Of a DNA stretch of 64,000 bases, positions 1 through 8,900 are shown piece by piece (the stretch's first letter is position 1; each line of letters opens with the position of its first letter). The stretch is from Anaerolineae bacterium. GTDB lineage: Bacteria > Chloroflexota > Anaerolineae > Anaerolineales > E44-bin32. The notes under the pieces were generated by a model that searched no databases, was not told the DNA's origin, and saw only the letters and a list, made by a program, of their open reading frames with translations. Location: positions 42,863 to 106,862 of the forward strand of contig DUET01000074.1 of the NCBI GenBank assembly GCA_011192015.1. The letters run 5' to 3'. The translations under genes and the position numbers were made by a program.

Positions 1-2
1 TG

Positions 3-572
3 GTCACCGAACCCGAGATGCTCGGTCAGGAGGCGCAAGCCACGATCGTCGCCGATGCCTTTGAAGGGATGATGGCTGAGCCCCCGATGGCCTTCGGTCA
101 GGCTGCTGTTGAACGCTCAGCCGTCGAGGCGGAGATCCATCAAGCCGACGTGGCTGTTGCACCCAGCGGCAACGCCGCGGATGTGGTCCGTGTGGTCGGT
201 TCACGCACCTTCCGTCTCATCGACGGCGTGTGGATCGACACCGCCTTCGATCCCGACACGATGGAGACGACGAGAGTGTCCTTCCTCTCCGATGACTACT
301 TCGCCCTGGCCAACGCCCGCCCGGACCTGGCGGCCGCCTTCGCCCTGGGCGAGAACGTGATCGCCATCGCCGATGGCGTGGCGTATCAGATTGTGGGATC
401 GGAAGCCTCCACCGATCCGGTCACCATCCCTGATCCCATCACGAACGACGATCCATCTGAGGTAGGCAATACCAGCAGTCGCGGCATCAGCCTCCCCTGC
501 CCCGGTTTCGCCATGGTGCTGGGGCTGGCCGCCCTGCCGCTGAGCCGTCGTTTGCGGGGCCTCCGCCCCTAG
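3..572 (+). CDS. C-terminal fragment of VWA/VIT-type surface protein with a C-terminal LPCPG-hydrophobic-Arg tail (5' truncated by window)
   Basis: Frame is open to the window edge upstream of the ATG at 18. 'VGSRTFRLIDGVWIDTAFDPDTMETTRVSFLSDDYFALANARPDLAAAFALG' resembles the C-terminal region of Chloroflexota VWA proteins. Ends ...GISLPCPGFAMVLGLAALPLSRRLRGLRP. Confidence 0.6.
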   Translation, partial: VTEPEMLGQEAQATIVADAFEGMMAEPPMAFGQAAVERSAVEAEIHQADVAVAPSGNAADVVRVVGSRTFRLIDGVWIDTAFDPDTMETTRVSFLSDDYFALANARPDLAAAFALGENVIAIADGVAYQIVGSEASTDPVTIPDPITNDDPSEVGNTSSRGISLPCPGFAMVLGLAALPLSRRLRGLRP

Positions 573-582
573 GATCGCGGTT

Positions 583-614
583 GGAGGGGCTGCCCGGAAC
601 GAGGCAGCCCCTCC
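583..614. terminator. 12-bp stem hairpin downstream of the first CDS
   Basis: ggaggggctgcc-cggaacga-ggcagcccctcc; weak U-tract. Confidence 0.5.
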
Positions 615-725
615 TGGCGTTAGAAAGAATTTTCCCACCGGTGGAAACCCCCAATCAAATAGAGACTATCAACTGTGCGTCTCTATGATTGGATGATGTT
701 TGTAAAGAAGCTTCCTATACCATTG

Positions 726-755
726 CGTAGCGGCGTTTCATGAAACGCCGCTACG
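726..755. terminator. Perfect 30-nt palindrome between convergent genes
   Basis: cgtagcggcgtttcatgaaacgccgctacg equals its own reverse complement; lies between a + CDS ending 572 and a - CDS ending 798. Confidence 0.4.
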
Positions 756-797
756 ATCTCGGGTGATAGAGCCCCTTTCCTCGTTTGCTGAGGAAGA

Positions 798-2270
798 TTA
801 CCTCCCCGCCCAGAGAAGATAGGTCAAGCCGTCGAACACAATCGACGGGATGATGGGCTGTGGCTCAAAATCCGGAGCGGCGGATGTATACAGCCGATAA
901 TCGGACGAACCGACAAAGAGCACCTCGGTGCCATCCGGCGACCAGGTGGCGCTCATCACCCCCTCGTCGAAAACCTTGCGGGGTGTACCGGGAAGCTGGC
1001 CAATCCATAGGCCTTCGTTTTCGCGCCAGCTTCCATACCACAACCATGTATCCGACCCGGGCGAATAGAGCGGATCCCTGCTTGGAGTCACGCCCAGGAA
1101 ATCGATCCGATCCGGAGGTTGGAAGTGGTAGGTGCCTGCGTCATCGCGCAGTAAAAAGGCTCCTGGTGTGGAAGGATCGAGGAGCAGGCCCTCGAATTCC
1201 TGGTCGGAAACTGCTTGCGGCGTGTCGTCGATGTCATCCATGAAGAACAATCCTGTCGGCTGACCGCCTTCCACACAGGTATCGAATCCTTCAGGGACCA
1301 GAAAAGCCAAAGCCCCGGTGCTCTCATCGAAGACGAGAAATTCCAGGAAATAGGGCCAGATCATCTCGGACGCCGCAGCCTCGATCTCCAAACTCTGGAG
1401 ATCCGCCATGCCACAGGGTTGCCGCCAACTCGTCAGCAGGACACCATCGTCGACATACCAGGCCATGGCTTGATCTGAGCCACCTCCCGTTGAGACATCG
1501 ATGATCCCCGTATCGTCCCGTCGAGCGATCCAGCTTCCAACGTCCGCATAACCGGCCCCGGTACCGAAGCTGTCCACCCCGGCGTGGAAGATGAAATCAT
1601 CCCCAGGCGACCAGGAGATCCCATAAGCCTGGCTGGGACCATCCGTAAGCTGCGTGATCTCCCGCTCCTGGATGTCATAGACATACAGATCCGCAGAAGG
1701 GCCCTCCTGCTGTCCGATGAAGGCGATGTAGCTCCCGTTGTGCGACCAGCGCGGCGCCGTCATACCAATCGCTCGGAAGGCCTCCGTCACGGGGTCCCCA
1801 ATGCCGGGTTCATCCGGAGGGAGCAGATCGGGATTCTGGAGTTCCGTGATGAGCTCATCGGGGCCGGAGGGGAGAACAAGCAGCCGCAGCTGGAATCCCC
1901 GGCTCTCATCTTCGGGATGCGTGTCGGCGATGTATGCCAGCTTCCGCCCATCAGGGCTCAATGCAAAGTTCTGAGGGCCGAAGGATAGTAATTCTGTTTG
2001 ACCCGAACCGTCGGCATTGAAGGCTAAAACCGATGATTCATCGATGGCAAGCAGCCAGGGGCCTGCAAGATCGAGCGCACGCGTCCCATCGGACGGAGTG
2101 GCTGTGATGATGATCGGCTGATCAGGTGTGGCAGTTTTGGATGAGGGTTCGAGATGACGGGGGGCGGTGGGGCTGGGTGTAGGCGCGGAAGTCGATGGGG
2201 CAAACGGATTGCATGCGAGAAGGGCAACGAGGAAGAAGCATGCGGAAAGGAGGAGTGATTTTGACTTCAT
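798..2270 (-). CDS. TolB-like (PD40/WD40 beta-propeller) lipoprotein
   Basis: N-terminal lipobox (LLSACFFLVALLACNP) plus propeller repeats 'LSPDGRKLAYIADT', 'RWSHNGSYIAFIG', 'TWSPDGTEVLFVG'. Confidence 0.8.
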   Translation of the reverse strand: MKSKSLLLSACFFLVALLACNPFAPSTSAPTPSPTAPRHLEPSSKTATPDQPIIITATPSDGTRALDLAGPWLLAIDESSVLAFNADGSGQTELLSFGPQNFALSPDGRKLAYIADTHPEDESRGFQLRLLVLPSGPDELITELQNPDLLPPDEPGIGDPVTEAFRAIGMTAPRWSHNGSYIAFIGQQEGPSADLYVYDIQEREITQLTDGPSQAYGISWSPGDDFIFHAGVDSFGTGAGYADVGSWIARRDDTGIIDVSTGGGSDQAMAWYVDDGVLLTSWRQPCGMADLQSLEIEAAASEMIWPYFLEFLVFDESTGALAFLVPEGFDTCVEGGQPTGLFFMDDIDDTPQAVSDQEFEGLLLDPSTPGAFLLRDDAGTYHFQPPDRIDFLGVTPSRDPLYSPGSDTWLWYGSWRENEGLWIGQLPGTPRKVFDEGVMSATWSPDGTEVLFVGSSDYRLYTSAAPDFEPQPIIPSIVFDGLTYLLWAGR

Positions 2271-2524
2271 TACAATCCCCTTTTTCTTTCGCTTACTGGG
2301 TTTGATTGGTTTCCATCCCTCCTATATTCGGAATGGAGATGGATTGTAGAACACCATCGGAGACCATGCAACCTCAAGGATTCCCTTCATCCCACCAACC
2401 TCGTTTTAAGGAGGGTTCCTCACTCAAGATCGCTCTGCTCCTACAACAAAAGGGGCGGTTCGTGAACCACCCCTGGCATGTCTGCAAGGAAATGATGCAT
2501 TGCGAAAAAGATCCGCTCAGGCTT

Positions 2525-2761
2525 TCAGTTGAGTATGATCGAGAGGACGATCAAGACAACGATGAAACTGCCCGCCAGGATGCCGATGCGCCGGAGATCC
2601 TTGACGACATGGCTGTAATCAGGGTTGAAATCGCTCTGCTTGGCCGTCTTGGCTCTCATGGAAGCCTGCTTCGTCCCAACCTGTGCGGTAACGACCTGCG
2701 GAAGATTGGGTGTGCGTTCCTTGCGCTTCTTGCGTTTTCTGGGTTTCCTGCTCACAAACAT
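2525..2761 (-). CDS. Small single-TM protein with Lys/Arg-rich N-terminus
   Basis: 78 aa; basic N-terminus (KPRKRKKRKERTP), C-terminal TM (ILAGSFIVVLIVLSIIL); directly downstream of the sortase gene. Confidence 0.6.
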   Translation of the reverse strand: MFVSRKPRKRKKRKERTPNLPQVVTAQVGTKQASMRAKTAKQSDFNPDYSHVVKDLRRIGILAGSFIVVLIVLSIILN

Positions 2762-2809
2762 TCTCCCTGGATGCTGTCTTGCGAGTAATGCCCGCTTGAA
2801 GTCCTGCTG

Positions 2810-3724
2810 CTATCCCTCCACCAATTCGCCTGCCACGACGATGCGCTGATCGTCGACCATATAAGGATAACAGGAAATCAGCGTGATGGTTCGGCGTTCC
2901 GTGGATTCCATCACACTCACATCCGTCGGTTCCACGATGCTGATGCTGGTCACTCGATAGAGGTACTCGCGCGTGGCTGTGGTCACGATGATGTCGTCGC
3001 CGGGGCTCAACCGATCCAGGTAGCGGAATCGTTCCCCGTAGATGTCGTTGTGCGCCGAGAGGACCAAGTTGCCGCGCTCGCCCGGATTGGCGCTGCCGAT
3101 GTGCTGCCCAACGCCGCGTTTGAGCTGTTCCCATCCGTCCCCCTGGACGACAGGCGCCGGTTCGTTCCACAGTGCGGGAATGAACAGGTTATGGGCTTGT
3201 TCCGGACCGGGAGTGGGGATGGGGATCGAAGCCAAGGATTGCACTAACGGTCGCAGGTTTTCCGGTATTTCGGACTCATTGGGGCGCGGACCGCCCGGAT
3301 CGGTGGGCGGCGTGTGGCCCGAAGGCAGCACGACGGCGGTGATCAGCGGAGTTGGAGATGGCGAGGCCAACTGCATGTTCGCATCTGCCTGTGCATTCAG
3401 TTCTCTGACGGTCATGTAGCCCTTGTAGACGATGAAGGCCAGACCGGCCACGGCTGCCAGCTCAACGATCAGGAGCAGGGTGCGGAGAACCATGCCTGTG
3501 CGCCGTTTGAGCGCCGAAGGTTCGTCGAGTTCGTCGTCTTCGAAATCGATCCAGTAGGGATCGCGTGGGGCTTGGGCTTGGGGATCCGGTTCCAGGCTCA
3601 CCACTCGACCGCTACGCTGGAATCGGCGCAGCCGATCCTGGCGCGCTTCCAATTTCTTGCGCGCCAGCAGCGCCTCAAGTTCCTCGATCGATAGTTCGTC
3701 AGCGGGTTTCCGGTTTCGTGCCAT
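2810..3724 (-). CDS. Sortase family protein
   Basis: TM segment, 'LVLSAHNDIYGERFRYLDRLSPGD', catalytic 'TLISCYPY' and a downstream Arg region (DDQRIVVAGEL). Confidence 0.85.
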   Translation of the reverse strand: MARNRKPADELSIEELEALLARKKLEARQDRLRRFQRSGRVVSLEPDPQAQAPRDPYWIDFEDDELDEPSALKRRTGMVLRTLLLIVELAAVAGLAFIVYKGYMTVRELNAQADANMQLASPSPTPLITAVVLPSGHTPPTDPGGPRPNESEIPENLRPLVQSLASIPIPTPGPEQAHNLFIPALWNEPAPVVQGDGWEQLKRGVGQHIGSANPGERGNLVLSAHNDIYGERFRYLDRLSPGDDIIVTTATREYLYRVTSISIVEPTDVSVMESTERRTITLISCYPYMVDDQRIVVAGELVEG

Positions 3725-4192
3725 CAGCTCCTTCGGCTTCCACCAAGCTGGTTCCTGCGATGCAGGTTCGGTGCCAGCGTCACGCCGAGATTATACACGA
3801 CGATGGTCAAAGCTCTTCCATGGAGGGGATTCGTATTCCTGTTGCTCATGGATTGAGACATCGTTCAGGCCTAGGCTTCCACCCATGCCCCATGCGCTTC
3901 TGAAGGTGGAGCTGGATCGTGATCTTTCCTTGATGTCCCTCTTCGTCGATGATGGTAGACACGTTCTGTATAACGTCTCTACGAGCCAGTTATGAAGCCG
4001 CACGATTGAATGTGGGCATCCCTCTGCGGGATGCCGGTTGATGCGTACGATCATGTCGAAAGCGGATGCGTAGGGGACGGAACCAAGGCATGGAGGGTAG
4101 GGCGAATCTCAGGCGACGGACCCTGGGGACGGCGGTCCCCGGATGGCAGCGTTCGCTCCAAGAGATGATCCAAAGGATCATTCCCAAGGGAA

Positions 4193-4215
4193 AAGCCGTC
4201 CCGGCGGGACGGCTT
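4193..4215 (-). terminator. Rho-independent terminator candidate for the ATP-cone/uridine kinase gene
   Basis: Perfect 10-bp stem aagccgtccc-ggc-gggacggctt; read on the minus strand it is followed by TT then CCC. Confidence 0.6.
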
Positions 4216-4244
4216 CTCATCGAACCAATATCTGGTGTTTCCGT

Positions 4245-5585
4245 TCAATAAACCAGGTTGCTGCCCCCGATAAACTCACGCAGTACCGAATCGGAGGGCA
4301 CATCAGCATCGGTTTCGACGGGGTCCACTTCCGAGAGGAAGGCATGCACGCGCCTGGCGCGCAGGAACGCATCCTCGCGGAGCGGATCATCCCGATAATC
4401 CTGCGCCCACTGGGCGAAATCATCCAGCAACATGGGGCGATAAAGAGCGATCTCATAAGGCATGGCGCTGTTGATGATGCGGTCTGCCGTGCTCAGATAG
4501 GGAATGATATTGCGCATCTCGCTGGAGCGCACGTAATGCCAATGCTCCAACGTCTGACGAGGGCTGTAGGATCGATGTGTGGCATCTCTCAGCATGCGCC
4601 GAATCAGGCGAATATCGGTCCATCGGATGTAGCGATCATCCGCGGCCTTCATCTGCAGGAGCGGCTCCAGATAAAGCTTGGCTTTCAATTCGTCAGGAAT
4701 GCCTTCGGTCATCTTGGGAAAGAGACCATGTAAGCTGTCGATCAACAGCACCTGATTCTCGGCCAAGCGCATGGGGATTTGGTTCAAAGCCCGCTTGCTA
4801 GTCTTGAAATCATAACGGGGCAGGAGTACTTCCTCCCCAGCGATGAGACGTTGCAGATGCTCACGAATCAGCTCCAGGTCCAGCGCTTGGGGAGTTTCGA
4901 AATCATAATCCCCGAATTCATCCTTGGGATGCATCTCCAGATCGAAGAAATAGCTGTCCACGTTGAGCGGAATGAACTCCATGCCCTCGCGTTGGAGCCT
5001 TTGATCGAGTTTGATCGTGGTGGTCGTTTTGCCGGAGGAGGATGGCCCGCTGATGATGACCATGCGGATCTCATCGGCATGCTCCATGATGAAATCGGCA
5101 GCTTCATCGACCTCCTTCTCGTAGGCTTCTTCGGAAACCCGCACGATCTCAGCGAACTCATCTCTTCGAATGCGAGCATTCATGGCTTCGATCGTGTGCA
5201 CATCCTGAGAGATGGCCCAATCCAGGATCTGCCACGTCTTGGACCAGGGCACATTCTCGGAGGGCCGCTGCTTGCTTCCAGCCTCTTTACGGCGCTGCTG
5301 TATGCGTTCCTCACGGTAGAGGATGTAGGCCTTGGCGACTTTGGCGTGTTGGTTTTCGATCAACACCTTCTCCACCGCATCTTGAATCCGTTCGATGTGG
5401 GGATGTTCTCCCTCCGGTGTGGTGTCTTCCAGGAATTTGACAACTTGCTTGGCAAGCCAGGCGGCGCGCTCACGATCGCGCCCGCCTACGGAAACGGCTG
5501 CGCGGTAGATGGCGTTGGTGATGCGATCGATGTTGAAGGGCACGATCGCTCCGCTGCGTTTGACGACATGGGTTAGTTTAGGCAT
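4245..5585 (-). CDS. ATP-cone domain fused to a uridine kinase/phosphoribulokinase-type P-loop kinase
   Basis: N-terminal ATP-cone (VVKRSGAIVPFNIDRITNAIYRAA); Walker A 'IISGPSSSGKTTTTIKL'; 'VDSYF' and 'GDYDFETPQALD' motifs typical of uridine kinases. Confidence 0.85.
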   Translation of the reverse strand: MPKLTHVVKRSGAIVPFNIDRITNAIYRAAVSVGGRDRERAAWLAKQVVKFLEDTTPEGEHPHIERIQDAVEKVLIENQHAKVAKAYILYREERIQQRRKEAGSKQRPSENVPWSKTWQILDWAISQDVHTIEAMNARIRRDEFAEIVRVSEEAYEKEVDEAADFIMEHADEIRMVIISGPSSSGKTTTTIKLDQRLQREGMEFIPLNVDSYFFDLEMHPKDEFGDYDFETPQALDLELIREHLQRLIAGEEVLLPRYDFKTSKRALNQIPMRLAENQVLLIDSLHGLFPKMTEGIPDELKAKLYLEPLLQMKAADDRYIRWTDIRLIRRMLRDATHRSYSPRQTLEHWHYVRSSEMRNIIPYLSTADRIINSAMPYEIALYRPMLLDDFAQWAQDYRDDPLREDAFLRARRVHAFLSEVDPVETDADVPSDSVLREFIGGSNLVY

Positions 5586-5839
5586 AGGTACTCTCGTCGG
5601 CGATAACTGTAACTACGATCCGTCTCGGATGTGAACTTCGAGAGTACGGTTATTGTATCTTAAGGTGGAAGAGGAACGATAGACAGGGATCCATCCAGGT
5701 TTTCTGCATCGAACAAGGTGGGGTCATGGTGGTCTTGGTACTCCATGCGGGCATCTCAGCAGGATCAAGGGGGGATGCCCCCTGTTGTGTTACTTTGGTG
5801 TATAGTGAGGTGCAAATCCCGCTCGAGAGGTGTTGTTCC

Positions 5840-6196
5840 ATGACCAACAACCGATCCGAAGTTGAGCGTCTGAAGAAACTCCGCGAACGACAGCTTGCAG
5901 CTCGCGACCCCCATAAGAAGCAGCGCAAGCTTCAGCAAACGGTCACTCGGAAGTACCGGCGCGCTACGGAACCTTTCTCGCTGGGGCGCATGTGGGATCA
6001 AACGCCCTCCATTTGGAAAGGGACGCTGTTCGGCATGTCATTCGGCGTGATCGCAATCCTGATCCTTCCGTTGTTCATGGACCCTGTACTGGCCGTGACC
6101 GTAGGCGTCATCGTGCTGGTGGTTGCAACGATCTTCGGTTTACTCTTGGGTCGAGCCGTGGACGCGCGCGACAATATCCAGGATCTCCTGCGTTGA
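5840..6196 (+). CDS. Small membrane protein (two TM), hypothetical
   Basis: ATG at 5840 inside the longer ORF; charged N-terminus then two hydrophobic segments. Confidence 0.6.
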   Translation: MTNNRSEVERLKKLRERQLAARDPHKKQRKLQQTVTRKYRRATEPFSLGRMWDQTPSIWKGTLFGMSFGVIAILILPLFMDPVLAVTVGVIVLVVATIFGLLLGRAVDARDNIQDLLR

Positions 6197-6335
6197 TAAC
6201 CGATCCCATTTCGGAAACCGATCCGGGGAGCCTCTCCATCGGCTGGGCTTGCCTGGAACGAGAAACTCCTTTCTGCCCGCCAGCAGATACGCCTACGATC
6301 GACCCAACATCCCCTGAAAGGATCCCTGAAACCTC

Positions 6336-6887
6336 ATGCAGATTCCCACGGTACCAACCAGACGCTTGACGCTGCGACCTTTTCGCGAGGAGGATGTTGT
6401 TCGACTACACGAGATCCTCTCCGAGGAAGACATCCTGCGCTACTTCCCCAACCCAGGAACCCCGACCCTGGATCAGATCCACAAACTCATCGCCAATCAA
6501 CTCAAGCATTGGGAGCAGCATGGATTCGGATGGTGGGCCGTGGAACCGATCGGCGAGCATCAATTGATCGGATGGAATGGACTGCAATACCTGCCCGATA
6601 CGGATGAGATCGAAGTCGGCTTTCTGCTGTCCACTCCGTACTGGAACCAGGGATTCGCCACCGAGGGGGCGCGTGCGGGTCTGGAGTTTGCGTTTGGGAA
6701 ATTAGGTCTGAAGCAGGTGGTGGCGATTGTGCATCCTGAGAACAAGGCCTCGCAGCGCGTGATCGAGAAGCTGGATATGCGCTTTACCCACGAAGCCGAG
6801 TATTTCGACATGAACGTCTATCGCTACGAGATCAATCGCAAGGAATATGAACTGCTCAACAAGGAAGACCGTTCTTCCCTCACCTGA
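6336..6887 (+). CDS. GNAT family N-acetyltransferase (RimJ/RimL-like)
   Basis: 'TRRLTLRPFREEDVVRLHEI', 'LIGWNGLQYLPDTDEIEVGFLLSTPYWNQGFATEGARAGLEFAF', 'VHPENKASQRVIEKLDM'. Confidence 0.9.
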   Translation: MQIPTVPTRRLTLRPFREEDVVRLHEILSEEDILRYFPNPGTPTLDQIHKLIANQLKHWEQHGFGWWAVEPIGEHQLIGWNGLQYLPDTDEIEVGFLLSTPYWNQGFATEGARAGLEFAFGKLGLKQVVAIVHPENKASQRVIEKLDMRFTHEAEYFDMNVYRYEINRKEYELLNKEDRSSLT

Positions 6888-7146
6888 TCCTTGTCTTTCT
6901 CGGTTTCTCCAATCGAATCGCTCGGAAGACATAACGAAATCTCGAGTGTCCGATTCCAACCGACCTTCGTTCCCGCATGCTATACTTTTTCAGGATGCAA
7001 ACACCATCCTGAATTGCAGATCTTTGCCCTCAGGAATGCGACCTCAATAGCGCTCATAAGGACAAGCGGGACGAAGAATCTGCAGGGGCAACGAAGTTCG
7101 ATCTTGCGCTGTCTCACAGCAGGCAGCCAAACGCAGGGAGGCCTGG

Positions 7147-8520
7147 ATGGATCTGGTCATCAAGAACGGCACGATCGTTACCGCGACGGAAACCTATCGA
7201 GCCGATATCGGAATTCAAGGTGAGAGCATCGCCCTGATCGGCCATGATCTGGAGGGGAACGAGACGATCGACGCCAAAGGACTGTATGTCATGCCCGGGG
7301 GAATCGATCCGCATACGCACATGGAGTTGCCCTTCATGGGCACCGTCTCGGCGGACGACTTCCGCACAGGCACCATCGCCGCCGCCTGCGGCGGCACCAC
7401 AACGATCATCGATTTCGCCATACAACGCACGGGGCAGACTCTGCGCCAAGCACTCGAGATCTGGCAGCAGCGGGCAGGCGGGAAAGTCTGCGTCGATTAT
7501 GGTCTACACATGGCCATCGGCTCCATCGACAACGAACGCATCGCCGAGATGGAAGACATGGCAGAAGAGGGCGTGCCGAGCTTCAAGATCTTCCTGGCTT
7601 ACAAGGGCAACTACATGGTGGACGATGAGACGCTCTTCCGCACCTTGCTGCGCGCCAAGGAGATCGGGGGGTTGGTCCTGGTCCATGCGGAGAACGGCGA
7701 CGTGCTCAACTACCTGATCAACAAGCATGTTGCTGAAGGCAGGAAGGAGCCCATCTGGCATGCGCTGAGCCATCCCCCGGAAGCCGAGGCGGAGGCCACC
7801 CACCGCGCCGTAGTGCTGGCAGGCATGACGGAGGCGCCTCTCTACGTCGTCCACATGACCTGCGCCGGTTCGCTGGACGCTCTCAAGGTGGGGCGGGAGA
7901 AGGGTTTTCGCGTTTTCGGCGAAACCTGCCCGCAATACCTGATGTTCACCATGGACAAGTACGAGGAGCCCAATTTCGAGGGCGCCAAGTTCGTTATGTC
8001 GCCACCTTTGAGGCCAAAGGGCAATCCCGAAGCGCTATGGAAGGGTCTGACCAACGGCGATCTGCAGACCGTAGGCACGGATCACTGCCCCTTCAACTTC
8101 GTCGGCCAGAAGGACATGGGCAAGGACGATTTCTCCATGATCCCCAACGGCATGCCCGCCGTCGAGACGCGGGTGCCGCTGATCTACCACTTCGGGGTCA
8201 ACGCAGGCCGCTTCTCCATCAATCGCTTCGTCGAGCTGGTTTCCACGGAGCCTGCTCGACTGTTTGGACTGCTGCCGCGCAAGGGGACCATCGTTGTCGG
8301 TGCGGATGCCGATCTCCTTCTCTGGGATCCCAAGAAGCGGTTCAAGTTGAGTCAGAAGAACTTGCACATGAACGTGGACTACAGCCCCTATGAAGATGTC
8401 ACCGTCGAGGGTTATCCTGCGAAGGTCCTTCAACGCGGCAAGGTGATCGTAGAAGACAATCAGTTCGTGGGAAAGGATGGGGCTGGTCAGTTCCTGAAGC
8501 GCGACCGGTTCCGCCTGTAA
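7147..8520 (+). CDS. hydA: Dihydropyrimidinase / D-hydantoinase
   Basis: 'MDLVIKNGTIVTATETYRADIGIQGE', 'GGIDPHTHMELPFMG', 'SFKIFLAYKG', 'GTDHCPF', 'GTIVVGADADLLLWDP'. Confidence 0.9.
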   Translation: MDLVIKNGTIVTATETYRADIGIQGESIALIGHDLEGNETIDAKGLYVMPGGIDPHTHMELPFMGTVSADDFRTGTIAAACGGTTTIIDFAIQRTGQTLRQALEIWQQRAGGKVCVDYGLHMAIGSIDNERIAEMEDMAEEGVPSFKIFLAYKGNYMVDDETLFRTLLRAKEIGGLVLVHAENGDVLNYLINKHVAEGRKEPIWHALSHPPEAEAEATHRAVVLAGMTEAPLYVVHMTCAGSLDALKVGREKGFRVFGETCPQYLMFTMDKYEEPNFEGAKFVMSPPLRPKGNPEALWKGLTNGDLQTVGTDHCPFNFVGQKDMGKDDFSMIPNGMPAVETRVPLIYHFGVNAGRFSINRFVELVSTEPARLFGLLPRKGTIVVGADADLLLWDPKKRFKLSQKNLHMNVDYSPYEDVTVEGYPAKVLQRGKVIVEDNQFVGKDGAGQFLKRDRFRL

Positions 8521-8900
8521 TCCAGACATCGGCTTCCTGAGCCTACAATAGCCGCATATCGTGCCCGTCATTCAGATATGGATGAAAACCTGGGTGACGG
8601 GCATCCTCCAGATTCAGCGCTCGTCTGTAAAGATCCCAAAGCCAAACCAATCCATCAACATCATTGGTTGTTGATGCGACATTGCAATCATAACCAACTG
8701 TACTCAAGGATCATTGGATGACAATATCGCGTGCTCTATAATGGCATCATTGACCCAATCGATGGTCTTGGGGCGGGGATTCCAAAGTTTGAAATCCGCA
8801 AGTACCATGAATCTGGACGTTCCAATAAACGTGCTTTGACTTCCGGAACCACTGATGCTCGGAAACGTTCCTGTATTTGCATGCCCGAAAGGAAGTGACC

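Noticed and set aside
8562-8604. tgcccgtca/tgacgggca stem after the hydantoinase gene
   Set aside because: 9-bp stem with a ~24-nt loop and no U-tract; too weak to call a terminator or RNA element.
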